Counted from the first letter of the stretch, positions 1 through 5,845 are shown. The stretch: DNA of 13,353 bases from Alphaproteobacteria bacterium UBA3650 (GCA_002373815.1 DFKH01000069.1:1-13353); one strand, 5' to 3'. Notes: generated by a model from the letters alone, not told the origin. Translations and numbers: made by a program.

Positions 1-197
1 GGGAAATTATAGCGTGGGTGCGCAGCCCGATACATATCCAATTTTTCTTGATTTACACCATACGCATTTATTTGTGCGGCATTATTGTCGATTTGTGTGT
101 TTTCATATTCAAGTATTTTATTAACAAAATCACTACGCCTATCGGCAACAGCAACCATTGGAATTATCAATAATAATACAAACACTAACTTTTTCAT
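1..197 (-). CDS. N-terminal part of a small secreted protein (runs off the left edge)
   Basis: The reverse strand has an open frame from an ATG at 197 to the window edge, giving about 65 residues. It starts MKKLVFVLLLIIPMVAVA, a typical Sec signal peptide: lysines, a hydrophobic core and an A-V-A signal peptidase I site, followed by D-R-R-S-D-F. The visible mature part is polar and probably helical, with N-N-A-A-Q-I-N-A-Y in its middle, and shows no recognisable domain. An AGGTG Shine-Dalgarno-like sequence lies just upstream of the ATG. The gene is divergent from the secreted-protein gene at 345, so both may belong to a locus for envelope proteins. The function is unknown. Confidence is good that this is a real exported protein and nil for a specific role. 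The C-terminus lies outside the window. Confidence 0.7.
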   Translation of the reverse strand, partial: MKKLVFVLLLIIPMVAVADRRSDFVNKILEYENTQIDNNAAQINAYGVNQEKLDMYRAAHPRYNF

Positions 198-308
198 ACA
201 CCTATTATTGCAGGATATATACAAAGAAATCAATATCTATTTGACCAGGTTTTATATCAACTGGTTTGTCAAAAGTTGGAGTTTTTTCTGACTGAGATTT
301 GTTTTGAA

Positions 309-337
309 TTGACATAAAATATAAACCAAACTATCAT
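309..337 (+). promoter_or_regulatory. Sigma70-like promoter, probably leaderless
   Basis: A consensus TTGACA (309-314) is followed after exactly 17 bases by TATCAT (332-337). The expected transcription start, about seven bases after the -10 box, falls on or beside the ATG at 345. The mRNA would therefore be leaderless or nearly so. This agrees with the absence of a Shine-Dalgarno sequence upstream of that ATG. Confidence 0.5.
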
Positions 338-344
338 GTTGAGT

Positions 345-752
345 ATGAGAAGAATTTTATTGCACTTGATAGTATTTTTTATGATAACACCGGTTTGTGT
401 GGCAAACGAATATCGTGAAATGGTAAAAAAATGCGATGAGGTTGCTGAAGCCGAACAACAAGTGGCAACGTCTAATATACAGATAGTGCAAATTGTCGAC
501 AAACAAAAAGATTGCTATAAAAATGTTGCGAATAAGATTATAGATGCAGAGTATGCAAAGAATAAGCAACAAATGGTATCAGAATTTAATAATTTTATTA
601 AAATTTCGTCCGATATGGCTTATTCTATGCAATATCCTGATAGTTGTAATCCGAATTGCGGAACGATAGTTGGATTAAATGCGGCAAATTCTGATTTGGA
701 AATAATAAAAACCTACGTCCAACAGCTTTTATATATTGTCTCGCCAGAATAA
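345..752 (+). CDS. Small secreted cysteine-containing protein, function unknown
   Basis: The frame can start at 336 (MLSM...) or 345. I prefer 345, because it gives a clean signal peptide, MRRILLHLIVFFMITPVCVA, with cleavage after C-V-A before N-E-Y-R-E-M, and because 336 lies inside the probable -10 box. The mature part is about 115 residues. It is polar and helical with four cysteines: one early (K-K-C-D), one in the middle (K-D-C-Y) and a C-N-P-N-C pair. These could form two periplasmic disulfides. The composition is loosely like small lysozyme-inhibitor (LprI-type) proteins, and a lysozyme gene converges on it six bases away, but no diagnostic motif supports that assignment. Exported, function unknown. 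Confidence 0.7.
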   Translation: MRRILLHLIVFFMITPVCVANEYREMVKKCDEVAEAEQQVATSNIQIVQIVDKQKDCYKNVANKIIDAEYAKNKQQMVSEFNNFIKISSDMAYSMQYPDSCNPNCGTIVGLNAANSDLEIIKTYVQQLLYIVSPE

Positions 753-758
753 TTTAAC

Positions 759-1253
759 TTAGTTGTTGAACATATTCCACTCCTCATTCCTACGATTGCT
801 AAGACCTGTCATTACATGTCCGCCAGATTTGTTCCATGTTTTCCATGCGGATTCTAATGTAGGATAAGTGGTGTTTTTTAGGTCTGGATTGTTTACATAT
901 TTAACAACGGTTGAATCTGCGAAATTTTTTGTACCGATATTATAAGCCAAAGAAGTAAGAGCATCAAATTGATTCTGTGATAACGGTACAGTTATATTAT
1001 CTCGTACAGCTCGTTCCGCTATTGCGATGTCGGTACGTAACAATTCTGTAGCTTTGGCTTCAGAAATTCCGTTTCTGAAATCTTCACCATTTTTTATCAA
1101 ATGACCATAACCGATTGTAGCCCCACTTGGTAAATGTTTATTCGTATCAACGGGTTTACCTGTTTTGTCATCATATATAACATGTTTATCGTCTTTGGTT
1201 ACAGAACCTTCCAATTTTTTTAACATATTTATACCATCATCGCTCATTTTCAT
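759..1253 (-). CDS. Phage-type lysozyme / endolysin (GH24)
   Basis: This 164-residue product matches the T4/P22-type lysozyme family, which hydrolyses the MurNAc-GlcNAc bond of peptidoglycan. The catalytic pattern is visible: Glu15 in K-L-E-G, Asp28/29 in Y-D-D, and T-I-G-Y-G-H-L at about 46-52 with the catalytic Thr. The family's C-terminal signature follows as G-L-S-N-R-R-N-E-E-W-N-M-F. There is an insertion (about 30-43) between the Asp and Thr compared with T4 lysozyme. The ATG at 1253 has no convincing ribosome site. The same frame stays open upstream to about 1381 without an ATG, so the true gene may start at 1377 (see the leader entry). No signal peptide is visible, so release would need a holin or lysis. 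No holin or other phage gene is nearby, so this is probably a domesticated or remnant endolysin. Confidence 0.85.
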   Translation of the reverse strand: MKMSDDGINMLKKLEGSVTKDDKHVIYDDKTGKPVDTNKHLPSGATIGYGHLIKNGEDFRNGISEAKATELLRTDIAIAERAVRDNITVPLSQNQFDALTSLAYNIGTKNFADSTVVKYVNNPDLKNTTYPTLESAWKTWNKSGGHVMTGLSNRRNEEWNMFNN

Positions 1254-1377
1254 GTCTTGTGTCTCATTTTTATTTGTTTTATTCTCTGGCTTTTGACCTT
1301 TGTATGCCTTACTTGAAATTGGTTTGCCATTACTTATTAGATTATAATAAATTGCGTAAAAATTTTGGTGTTTGCAT
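1254..1377 (-). other. Frameshifted upstream extension of the lysozyme gene
   Basis: On the reverse strand a GGGGG ribosome site precedes an ATG at 1377. From there the frame reads M-Q-T-P-K-F-L-R-N-L-L and stops. Removing one base from the reverse-strand T5 run (+ strand A5 at 1358-1362) joins this start to the lysozyme frame. The joined frame would read M-Q-T-P-K-F-Y-A-I-Y-Y-N-L and then a linker rich in K, N and E. Either the gene carries a genuine frameshift and uses the ATG at 1253, or it is read by slippage, or the assembly has a homopolymer error. The joined version would be about 205 residues. Confidence 0.45.
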
Positions 1378-1397
1378 TATAACCCCCTTTGTTAAAT

Positions 1398-1418
1398 AAA
1401 AAAAACCGCCAAACGCGG
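1398..1418 (-). terminator. Intrinsic-terminator-like hairpin in lysozyme leader (second)
   Basis: Read on the reverse strand, a CCGC stem pairs with GCGG across a five-base loop (1406-1418) and is followed by eight T residues (1405-1398). It lies about 20 bases upstream of the GGGGG ribosome site and the ATG at 1377, so any transcript from the promoter at 1460-1488 must pass through it. Confidence 0.55.
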
Positions 1419-1421
1419 ATA

Positions 1422-1444
1422 TAAAAAACGGCACAAAATGTGCC
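1422..1444 (-). terminator. Intrinsic-terminator-like hairpin in lysozyme leader (first)
   Basis: Read on the reverse strand, GGCACA pairs perfectly with TGTGCC across a three-base loop (1430-1444). A G and six T residues follow (1428-1423). It begins roughly ten bases after the predicted transcription start and so would stop most transcripts almost at once unless it is overridden. Confidence 0.6.
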
Positions 1445-1459
1445 CTTAAAGTTGATAGC

Positions 1460-1488
1460 ATTATATCATAAAACATCGAAAAAATCAA
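1460..1488 (-). promoter_or_regulatory. Sigma70-like promoter for the lysozyme leader
   Basis: On the reverse strand TTGATT (1488-1483) and a perfect TATAAT (1465-1460) are separated by 17 bases. The predicted start is near 1453. It drives leftward transcription into two tandem terminator-like hairpins and then the lysozyme gene. Confidence 0.55.
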
Positions 1489-1533
1489 TGTGTTTATATG
1501 TGTAACGAATATGTCGTATGTTAACAAAATACC

Positions 1534-1562
1534 TTGCTTAAATCAGTATAAATGGCTATGCT
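1534..1562 (+). promoter_or_regulatory. Possible higB promoter
   Basis: TTGCTT (1534-1539) and TATGCT (1557-1562) are 17 bases apart and lie 24 bases before the higB start. Neither box is a strong match. The assignment rests mainly on position. Confidence 0.3.
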
Positions 1563-1585
1563 AGTGATGATTTAATGATGGTGAT

Positions 1586-1870
1586 ATGATGATAAAGTCA
1601 TTTAATTGTCGCGAAACGGAAAAGATATTTCGGGGTGAACGGTCTAAGAAATTCCCAACCGATATTCAGCGACGGGCATTTCAAAAATTGGCTATGCTGG
1701 ACGCATCTGAAACTGTGGACGATTTGCGTATACCCCCGTCTAACAATTTGGAAATTTTGTCTGGTGACCGTAAAGGGCAATGGTCTATTCGTATCAATCA
1801 TAAATATCGGATTTGTTTTACATGGGCTGACCACGAAGCAAATAATGTCGAAATAGTAGAATATCATTAA
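1586..1870 (+). CDS. higB: HigB-family toxin (RelE superfamily mRNA interferase)
   Basis: The 94-residue product has the length and hallmark of HigB toxins, which cleave mRNA in the ribosome: a C-terminal block G-D-R-K-G-Q-W-S-I-R-I-N-H-K-Y-R-I-C-F-T-W (about 60-80) and a final V-E-I-V-E-Y-H strand. The N-terminal M-I-K-S-F-N-C-R-E-T-E-K-I-F is also typical. Two adjacent ATGs occur (1586, 1589); the second fits the family better, but ribosome-site spacing does not decide between them. It is followed 67 bases later by the higA antitoxin, in the toxin-first order characteristic of higBA. All recognisable family residues are present and the frame is intact, so the toxin is probably functional and held in check by the antitoxin. 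Confidence 0.9.
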   Translation: MMIKSFNCRETEKIFRGERSKKFPTDIQRRAFQKLAMLDASETVDDLRIPPSNNLEILSGDRKGQWSIRINHKYRICFTWADHEANNVEIVEYH

Positions 1871-1878
1871 AAAAGCAC

Positions 1879-1914
1879 TTGACTTTTATGTGTTATATAT
1901 TATATAATACATAA
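1879..1914 (+). promoter_or_regulatory. Internal higA promoter with palindromic operator
   Basis: TTGACT (1879-1884) and TATAAT (1903-1908) are spaced by 18 bases. The -10 box sits inside a 29-bp palindrome (1886-1914): two 14-base arms around a single central T, matching at all but one position, where a G faces a T. This is the expected layout for autorepression by HigA. It gives the antitoxin its own promoter, separate from the toxin. Confidence 0.65.
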
Positions 1915-1937
1915 CAAGATAAGCAAGAGGTATCAAA

Positions 1938-2267
1938 ATGTCTAATTATATTGATATTGACCATGTTGGAACAATTTTGCGTGAAGAGTTTATGGAACCG
2001 TTGGGGTTGTCCATGAATGCTTTGGCACGTGCGATTGATGTCCCGGCAAACTATATTCATGGCATAGTACATGGAACACGTGGTATTTCTGCTGCGATAG
2101 ATTTGCGTCTTACTCGTTACTTTGGTTTATCCCAGGGATATTTCCTGCGTATTCAAACGCATTATGATATGGTGTTGGCTTCTCGTAATATAAGCGATAA
2201 AGAATTGGCAAAGATTATACCACTTGACCGACCGGCAAATAGTGATTTGAATGTTGCTGTGATGTAG
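1938..2267 (+). CDS. higA: HigA-family antitoxin, XRE-type helix-turn-helix
   Basis: The 109-residue protein matches HigA antitoxins, which bind HigB and repress their own operon. The signature is G-T-I-L-R-E-E-F-M-E-P-L-G-L-S-M-N-A-L-A (about 11-30), running into the helix-turn-helix helices A-L-A-R-A-I-D-V-P-A-N-Y-I-H and a conserved R-G-I-S-A-A-I-D-L-R-L stretch, then F-G-L-S-Q-G-Y-F-L. An AGAGG ribosome site precedes the ATG by eight bases. The gene follows higB and has its own promoter and operator. The C-terminal tail (about 80-109) is the usual toxin-contacting or dimerising region. The pair stabilises mobile DNA or acts in stress or phage response; which applies here cannot be read from sequence. 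Confidence 0.9.
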   Translation: MSNYIDIDHVGTILREEFMEPLGLSMNALARAIDVPANYIHGIVHGTRGISAAIDLRLTRYFGLSQGYFLRIQTHYDMVLASRNISDKELAKIIPLDRPANSDLNVAVM

Positions 2268-2288
2268 CGTTGGTTCGTTTTTTGAATG

Positions 2289-2314
2289 ACACGCCCTATG
2301 AGGTGTGTTTTTTT
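2289..2314 (+). terminator. Intrinsic terminator after higA
   Basis: ACACGCC (2289-2295) pairs with GGTGTGT (2302-2308) with one G-T wobble around a six-base loop, followed directly by a run of T. It ends the higBA transcript 22 bases after the higA stop and isolates it from the repeat that follows. Confidence 0.75.
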
Positions 2315-2463
2315 ATTGTATATGTTGTGTAATGTGCTTTGTGTAGCTAATATGTAGATTTTTTGTTTTTTGGTGGTATTCCGCCATAAATATAGAAAAT
2401 TTTTAGCAGACATACGGACTGTGGTGCCAGTTTTCTGCGGGTTTTATGGGGCGTTTTGTCGTG

Positions 2464-2485
2464 ACACACGGACCAGTCCGTATGT
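2464..2485. promoter_or_regulatory. 22-bp near-palindrome and related half-sites in repeat A
   Basis: ACACACGGAC and GTCCGTATGT are inverted copies around a central CA with one mismatch. A further half-site, ACATACGGACT (2410-2420), is a perfect 11-base inverted match to AGTCCGTATGT (2475-2485). Another, ACATACGGATT, occurs at 2600-2610. Four copies of one motif in 200 bp suggest a protein-binding array, for example recombinase core sites or a repressor operator. Confidence 0.5.
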
Positions 2486-2692
2486 TTAGGGATGTTTTTT
2501 GTAAAAATGGCCATTTTATGCTTTTATAAACAATCAATATTTTGTCAAAATTTCGCAGAAATCTGGGGTCTTTGTATGTAAAATTCACCTGGCAAAGTGA
2601 CATACGGATTAACAGCAAGCCCGCAATTTGCCCGGATTTCCTTGGATTGCGGCGTGTAAGGCCCATAAATCAGCCACTTTTTCGCGTATAGC

Positions 2693-2764
2693 TGTGTAGC
2701 CACTGTGTAGCCGTTTTTTTATGTGTAGCTCCTGTGTAGCAAAAAAATTGCACTATCGTGTAGC
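2693..2764 (+). repeat. Array of five TGTGTAGC octamers in repeat A
   Basis: TGTGTAGC starts at 2693, 2704, 2722 and 2733, and CGTGTAGC at 2757. The steps are 11, 18, 11 and 24 bases. A sixth, isolated copy lies just outside the repeat at 2340-2347. The paired 11-base spacing, about one helical turn, resembles the arm-type sites of tyrosine integrases. Confidence 0.55.
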
Positions 2765-2848
2765 CACATGTATCTAGAGCATACAAAAGTAACAACTTGA
2801 AAAAAGAAATAAATATGTAAAAATAATGTATAAGCAAGGGGTATATAA

Positions 2849-3319
2849 ATGGCGGAACGTGCATTATTCAAAGGTGTTATAAATTTAATTATAAAGCAAA
2901 ACGACAAGGTTTTGTTGTTCTTTCGTAATGATGGGTTCTTTAACTATGATGGTGGTTGGTGGGTTTTGCCAGCTGGACATATAGAGCAGAGCGAAACGGC
3001 TATGCACGCGGCCATTCGTGAAGCCAAAGAAGAACTGGATATAGACATTGTGCAATCTGATATAAAATGCGTGCACGTAATTAGCAATTTAGCAAGCCGT
3101 ACCGAAAGTTTTGATTTCTTTTTTGAAGTAGCAAAATATACAGGAACAATTCGCAACTGTGAAGGCGACAAATGTGCAAATATGAGATATTTTACATTGG
3201 ATGAAATCAAGAATCTGAAAAATGTAGTTTCTACAACCAGAATAGCATTGGAAGGGTTGTCTAAACAGCAGTTTTATTCTGAATGTTTGAAGTATAAAAG
3301 CGAAACCAAGACAAAATAA
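2849..3319 (+). CDS. NUDIX hydrolase
   Basis: The 156-residue protein contains a full Nudix box at 43-65: G-H-I-E-Q-S-E, then seven residues, R-E-A-K-E-E-L-D-I. This satisfies GX5EX7REUXEE, with Asp in place of the usual second Gly. Family members hydrolyse nucleoside diphosphates linked to another group, using divalent metal held by the Glu residues. The preceding G-G-W-W-V-L-P-A-G is typical of cytosolic housecleaning NUDIX enzymes. An AAGGGG ribosome site lies eight bases before the ATG. The gene starts 59 bases after repeat A and is followed without any gap by the ASCH gene, so both come from one transcript. The substrate cannot be told from sequence. It may remove a nucleotide made by the convergent operon (inference). 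Confidence 0.9.
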   Translation: MAERALFKGVINLIIKQNDKVLLFFRNDGFFNYDGGWWVLPAGHIEQSETAMHAAIREAKEELDIDIVQSDIKCVHVISNLASRTESFDFFFEVAKYTGTIRNCEGDKCANMRYFTLDEIKNLKNVVSTTRIALEGLSKQQFYSECLKYKSETKTK

Positions 3320-3661
3320 ATGAAACGTTGGACTTTTGATAATGATGAATTATTTGATTTAGTTGCGTGCGGCAAAAAACGCGGCACGTGTTCTTTGTAT
3401 GGTGGCGATGACCAATTATCAAAAATTGGTGATATAAACATAATTTATAATTCTAAAAACGAACAAATCAAAATACGTATAAAAAATGTGCGAAAATGTC
3501 GTTTTTGTGATGTTGATGAAGACTGGGCAAAGACAGAGGGAGAGGGAAATTTATCTTTGCAATATTGGCAACGTGTCCATAAAGAATTTTTTTGCAACAC
3601 AAAACCAGATTTCACAGACACCGATATGTTGGAATTAAATGAATTTGAAGTATTAAGGTAA
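3320..3661 (+). CDS. ASCH-domain protein
   Basis: The 113-residue product is a single ASCH domain, a PUA-like beta-barrel fold. Visible marks are G-K-K-R-G-T-C-S-L-Y (18-27), the central R-I-K-N-V-R-K-C strand, and the C-terminal E-G-E-G-N-L-S-L-Q-Y-W-Q-R-V-H-K-E-F-F (73-91). In E. coli YqfB, a member that hydrolyses N4-acetylcytidine, Lys, Thr and Glu are catalytic; Lys20, Thr23 and Glu73 or Glu75 sit at comparable places here. The ATG follows the NUDIX stop codon directly, so translation is probably coupled. The stop lies four bases from the end of the convergent LysRS-like gene. A role in hydrolysing or binding a modified nucleoside is plausible but unproven. Confidence 0.85.
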   Translation: MKRWTFDNDELFDLVACGKKRGTCSLYGGDDQLSKIGDINIIYNSKNEQIKIRIKNVRKCRFCDVDEDWAKTEGEGNLSLQYWQRVHKEFFCNTKPDFTDTDMLELNEFEVLR

Positions 3662-3665
3662 AAAA

Positions 3666-4634
3666 TCACCTCGTTTTTTGGGATAAATAAATATATTTTG
3701 AATTTTGGTTGGCTTTTAATATTGCAATTGCTTCCTCGGTTGATATATCAAAATAATTTTTTGATGATTTACCCATCTTATTGCCTTTGCTATCAACAAC
3801 AAGGCTGCCATACAGGCATCTTTTTTCAACAGGTGCTTTATCAAAGAAATAGTGATACAAGGCTTCACGTACCGCATCATCTTTGTACAAGTAATGATCC
3901 AATCCCAAAATAACAACATTATTCTGCGGAAACATTTCCCAACTGCCCAAAGATGAGATGCTATGATGTAACCAATAATCAAAACTAGAAAAATGCCCAG
4001 TTGATACAGTGTGACATTTGTCGCATTTCACTTGCATATTATCGCCATCTATTTCTGTGTGGGTGTGGGTATCTTTGCATTTCGGGCATACTGTCAAAGC
4101 AAATGTTGTGTTTGAATTATCTGTGGTTCGCCCAGATGCATTTAACATTACTTGCTTGATCTCTGCTTGGTTTAATAATGTCTTTGTTATCAAGTGCTTG
4201 AAAACTGGGGTTGTTTTATACAAATCAGAGCAATATTGGAAATTAGCAGTTATATTTGGAAAATGCTTTTTTATATACGCAAATTCATTTTTTATATATT
4301 CGCCCCAAACACGAGTCGTGACACGTCCATCTGGTTCTGTGCTGAATTGAATTGTAGTATCCAACGGTCTTGTATCAAATATCAAATTTGCGATATCTGT
4401 ACCGGTTAATACTCGCTGTTCTGTATCTGCAAAAGTAATTTGGAAATCCAAATTCACATCTTTGCCCAATCTTGCCAATTCTTCGCACATCAAATATGGC
4501 AAAGCAATCAGCGATATTCTATTCCCTGCATGGAAAGCATAAGGTCTTATACCTGTTTCAACACGTTCGTTTCCATTCAGTGTTTGAGCTAATTTCTTTG
4601 CGCCATCAGCATAAAAAAGCGTGCTATCAGTCAT
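3666..4634 (-). CDS. Class I aminoacyl-tRNA-synthetase-like protein (LysRS-I-like), no anticodon domain
   Basis: The 322-residue protein carries both class I synthetase signatures: a HIGH-like H-A-G-N at 35-38 in G-I-R-P-Y-A-F-H-A-G-N, and a KMSKS-like K-M-G-K-S-S at 286-291. Between them are G-L-D-H-Y-L-Y (244-250) and a zinc ribbon with Cys183, Cys186, Cys204 and Cys207. The arrangement is closest to class I lysyl-tRNA synthetases, but those exceed 500 residues. This one ends about 30 residues after the KMSKS-like motif and so lacks the helical anticodon-binding region. It should activate an amino acid as adenylate and either charge tRNA without reading the anticodon or pass the aminoacyl group to a small molecule. 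It is last in the six-gene operon. Its start overlaps the HAD gene by eight bases, with AAGGA upstream. Amino-acid specificity is unknown. Confidence 0.8.
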   Translation of the reverse strand: MTDSTLFYADGAKKLAQTLNGNERVETGIRPYAFHAGNRISLIALPYLMCEELARLGKDVNLDFQITFADTEQRVLTGTDIANLIFDTRPLDTTIQFSTEPDGRVTTRVWGEYIKNEFAYIKKHFPNITANFQYCSDLYKTTPVFKHLITKTLLNQAEIKQVMLNASGRTTDNSNTTFALTVCPKCKDTHTHTEIDGDNMQVKCDKCHTVSTGHFSSFDYWLHHSISSLGSWEMFPQNNVVILGLDHYLYKDDAVREALYHYFFDKAPVEKRCLYGSLVVDSKGNKMGKSSKNYFDISTEEAIAILKANQNSKYIYLSQKTR

Positions 4635-5340
4635 TTAACATTTCCTTTTCAAAATCTCCCCAGCTCTCCCAATAATATTTGTTGAATTTTTTCAGATCAT
4701 ATCTTTCAAAATCAGAATGTGGATCATATATGATGCCAATGTTTTTTAATCCGGCCAAATAAGCAGATATAGCACCAATCATAGAATCTTCTATGACAAG
4801 GACTTTGTTCAATTTTTCAACCATATCAAAGTGCTCCAATGCCATTTGATATGATTCTGGATTTGGCTTTGATTGGCTTACATCATCTTTGGTTACTATA
4901 TAATCAAAAAAGGCATTTGGCTTCAGTACTTTGCCAGTTTCTGATAAATCCGTAGAATACAAATCTATCTCTTGTTTTCTGGATCCTGTAATCAAAGCAG
5001 TTTTTACATTTGGATTTTGTTGCTTTAATTTTGTTAATGCATTCGCAGCATTTTCTTTGTACTGGATTTCTTTTAGAAAATGATCAAACCCAAGTTTTAC
5101 AATTTTTTTATCTTCATTATTATTGAATAATTTTGCCCAATCCCGATAATAATTATTCAAACCATTTATACCGTATTTGTCCCAATAATCTGCCACAATG
5201 GTGTTTAATGTATCCAAAGACACACATTTGTTGTAGTTATTGGAAATTAAAAACTGGTCGCATTTGCGATACGTGTCATGGGATGAAACCAAAGTTCCAT
5301 CCCAATCAAAACAAATAAGATCATATTGGTTTATTTTCAT
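4627..5340 (-). CDS. HAD-superfamily phosphatase (subfamily I, phosphoglucomutase/phosphatase-like)
   Basis: All four HAD motifs are visible in this 237-residue protein: D-W-D-G-T at 12-16 with nucleophile Asp12 and acid/base Asp14; T-G-S at 118-120; Lys158 in S-K-P-N-P-E-S-Y; and E-D-S at 184-186. The helical cap between motifs I and II (about 20-105) is of the C1 type seen in small-molecule phosphatases and beta-phosphoglucomutases. It probably dephosphorylates a phosphorylated sugar or nucleotide made by the neighbouring enzymes, in the cytosol. Its ATG lies four bases past the stop of the upstream NUDIX gene and it overlaps the LysRS-like gene by eight bases, indicating translational coupling. 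The substrate cannot be assigned. Confidence 0.88.
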   Translation of the reverse strand: MKINQYDLICFDWDGTLVSSHDTYRKCDQFLISNNYNKCVSLDTLNTIVADYWDKYGINGLNNYYRDWAKLFNNNEDKKIVKLGFDHFLKEIQYKENAANALTKLKQQNPNVKTALITGSRKQEIDLYSTDLSETGKVLKPNAFFDYIVTKDDVSQSKPNPESYQMALEHFDMVEKLNKVLVIEDSMIGAISAYLAGLKNIGIIYDPHSDFERYDLKKFNKYYWESWGDFEKEMLND

Positions 5341-5344
5341 ATCT

Positions 5345-5845
5345 TTAGAATTTAGGTGTTACCTTGTTGACCATATAATCCATACGTTTACCTTTCTTTA
5401 CTTTTGGAGCAATTTCAGCAATATTCATCAAATCATATCCAATGACACAACCGCCAACATCATCGCACCATTCGCCGTCTTTTTCTAATACAGCATATAC
5501 ATACAGAGCATATTTATACCCAGGTTTGCCTTTCAAAGAAACACGTTCATATCCAATAGGCATCCATTCTTTGACAGACATATTTAATTCTTCTTTGATT
5601 TCTCGTGCCAAAGTTTGTTCTATGGTTTCGCCTTTTTCTGCGTGGCCGCCAGGCAATCCAAATGGATATTCTATGTTTTCTGGGTATTTAACAACTGGGA
5701 CTTTCCCATTCAAATTGCCGATAGCATAAACACCGCCCCATGGCAGATCTGGCATTTCTGCTTTGCTATCAATTGGTATAAATTCTATTTGGAATTCCAT
5801 GTTATTCCAAAAATGTGGTTCTGTTGTTACAGGCTGTTTTTCCAT
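5345..5845 (-). CDS. NUDIX hydrolase
   Basis: The 166-residue protein has a complete Nudix box at 67-89: G-H-A-E-K-G-E, seven residues, R-E-I-K-E-E-L-N-M. It is preceded by F-G-L-P-G. The N-terminal 35 residues are an extra segment before the core fold (P-W-G-G-V-Y-A-I-G). It is clearly different from the NUDIX protein at 2849 and is not a recent duplicate. A strong AAAGGAG ribosome site lies just upstream, and the ATG overlaps the stop of the adenylate-kinase-like gene by one base. Within a biosynthetic operon, a NUDIX enzyme may trim a nucleoside di- or triphosphate to the monophosphate for the HAD phosphatase to act on. That order is inferred. Confidence 0.9.
   Translation of the reverse strand: MEKQPVTTEPHFWNNMEFQIEFIPIDSKAEMPDLPWGGVYAIGNLNGKVPVVKYPENIEYPFGLPGGHAEKGETIEQTLAREIKEELNMSVKEWMPIGYERVSLKGKPGYKYALYVYAVLEKDGEWCDDVGGCVIGYDLMNIAEIAPKVKKGKRMDYMVNKVTPKF

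Larger units (their letters stand above)
2396..2789. repeat. Long direct repeat, copy A (about 394 bp)
   Basis: This stretch recurs in the same orientation at 8022-8417 with only scattered substitutions, one or two single-base length differences, and a more divergent patch near the right end. Together the copies bracket the eight-gene nucleotide module. The element is non-coding as far as I can see: the minus-strand frame through it is broken between copies by a G4/G5 difference. Its left end is AAAATTTTT-AGCAGAC and its right end is CATACAAAAG. The ends are not inverted copies of each other, so it does not look like an insertion sequence or MITE. Internally it carries the palindrome and octamer arrays listed separately. 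The repeat fills most of the gene-free stretch 2268-2848. Confidence 0.9.

Noticed and set aside
85..291. Plus-strand 68-residue open frame
   Set aside because: It lies over the reverse-strand signal-peptide gene, has no ribosome site, and the antisense frame has a far more convincing protein.
345..752. Lysozyme-inhibitor (LprI-type) assignment for the secreted protein next to the lysozyme
   Set aside because: Only composition and neighbourhood suggest it; the characteristic family motifs are not visible.
1342..1527. Minus-strand 61-residue frame ending in M-Q-T-P-K-F-L-R-N-L-L
   Set aside because: It runs through the promoter and both hairpins; only its last 12 codons have a ribosome site, and those are the frameshifted lysozyme start.
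2403..2666. Minus-strand open frame inside repeat A, with a counterpart at 8046-8435 in repeat B
   Set aside because: The frame is broken between copies by a G4/G5 length difference, substitutions are not biased to silent sites, no ribosome site is present, and the product has no domain. Treated as non-coding repeat.
2693..2764. CRISPR-like array from the TGTGTAGC octamers
   Set aside because: Units are only eight bases, spacing is uneven and no cas genes are present.
2396..2789. Repeat as an insertion sequence or MITE
   Set aside because: The ends are not inverted copies, there is no transposase and no clear target-site duplication.
3656..3679. Possible terminator between the convergent ASCH and LysRS-like genes (AGGT/ACCT with T6)
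   Set aside because: The stem is only four base pairs with an eight-base loop; too weak to call.
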